A stretch of DNA of 26,888 bases from Guillardia theta CCMP2712 (lineage: Eukaryota > Cryptophyceae > Pyrenomonadales > Geminigeraceae). The stretch covers positions 1 to 26,888 of the forward strand of contig NW_005434522.1 of NCBI RefSeq assembly GCF_000315625.1. Reading direction: 5' to 3'. This document shows positions 26,536 through 26,888 of the stretch, piece by piece. The position numbers and the translations under genes were made by a program. Within the stretch, counting starts at the first letter, position 1, and each line of letters begins with the position of its first letter. The notes under the pieces were generated by a model. It ran no database searches and was not told where the DNA came from. It worked only from the letters and a program-made list of their open reading frames with translations.

Positions 26536-26888
26536 CTGGCGTGAAACTCGATGAGGACGAGCAGGGATAGAGCAGGAGGAGAGACAGTCAAGCAGGACCA
26601 GGACCAGGGACACAAAAGCAGGAAAAGTAGCAGCAGCAACAGGACGAGGGAGGAGGAGAAGGAGATCGCAAAGAAAAGCAGGATGAGGAAGGGAGCAGTA
26701 GGAGCAGCAGCAGAAAAAGAAGGAGCGAGATCAGGAGCAGGTGCAGCAAGAGGAAGAAGAAGGGATCAATACCTCCTGTCTGAGACCGAGACCGAGAGGA
26801 CAAGTGTAGGTGGGAGGATCGACACAAGCGATGAAGTGAAGGCCAGCTCTGAGATGTCGTGAGCAGAGCAGAAGAGAAATATAGGCGA
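26536..26888. other. Upstream part of the histone chaperone gene or its promoter
   Basis: On the minus strand this is pyrimidine-rich, with CTGCTGCTGCT-like runs, and ends in an AG acceptor at 26536. An exon ending near 26783 with a GTATTG donor would keep phase, but no start codon supports it. No independent gene is seen. Confidence 0.4.

Noticed and set aside
26551-26862. Plus-strand Arg/Glu/Ser-rich ORF of 103 codons at the right edge
   Set aside because: Low-complexity, antisense to the likely 5' region of the histone chaperone gene, with no start context or domain.

Overview
The window reads as nuclear DNA from an alga with a complex plastid, most likely a cryptophyte such as Guillardia; this is an inference. 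The support is: plant-type CCCTAAA telomeric repeats; gene-dense DNA with many short GT-AG introns (mostly 37-70 nt); and two predicted proteins whose N-termini combine a signal peptide with a following Ala-Phe transit start, the pattern of bipartite plastid targeting in cryptophytes and diatoms. No bacterial operon, rRNA, tRNA or CRISPR was seen. Gene models are spliced by hand from reading frames and splice signals.

Bases 1-6300 are subtelomeric. The top strand carries the C-rich telomeric strand, so the chromosome end should lie to the left. Three copies of one element lie in the same orientation (sense strand minus), separated by telomeric repeats. Copy A encodes an intact 715-residue protein. 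Copy B encodes a paralogue broken near its N-terminus. Copy C is only a 122-bp 3' end. Copies B and C end in a trinucleotide tail, (CTA)n or (ATA)n, fused to TTTAGGG repeats. This looks like a retroelement family living in telomeric repeats, but it encodes a protein of no recognised family. Degenerate telomeric sequence, a 20-bp VNTR and a perfect 13-bp inverted repeat close this region.

Bases 6300-14400 hold three plus-strand genes: an intron-rich gene of unknown function (6378-9386), a His/Pro/Gln-rich protein (10441-10920), and a Ser-rich protein with an IQ-like motif (12026-14353). The DNA between them includes a C-rich G-poor tract, a GTAC-dense segment and a short GC-rich palindromic island.

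Bases 14400-26888 are compact. In order they are: a nine-exon gene of unknown function (minus); a PQ-loop MPDU1-like membrane protein with a plastid-type leader (plus); an LRAT/NlpC-P60-like protein (minus); a small Lys-rich gene (minus); a small protein resembling the XRCC4/PAXX head domain (minus); a SET-domain methyltransferase of the Rubisco LSMT type with a plastid-type leader (plus); and a NAP/SET histone chaperone with an acidic tail (minus), whose 5' end is not resolved before the right edge. Neighbours share short intergenic spaces. Unusually long introns are generally those that contain simple repeats. The genes do not form one pathway.
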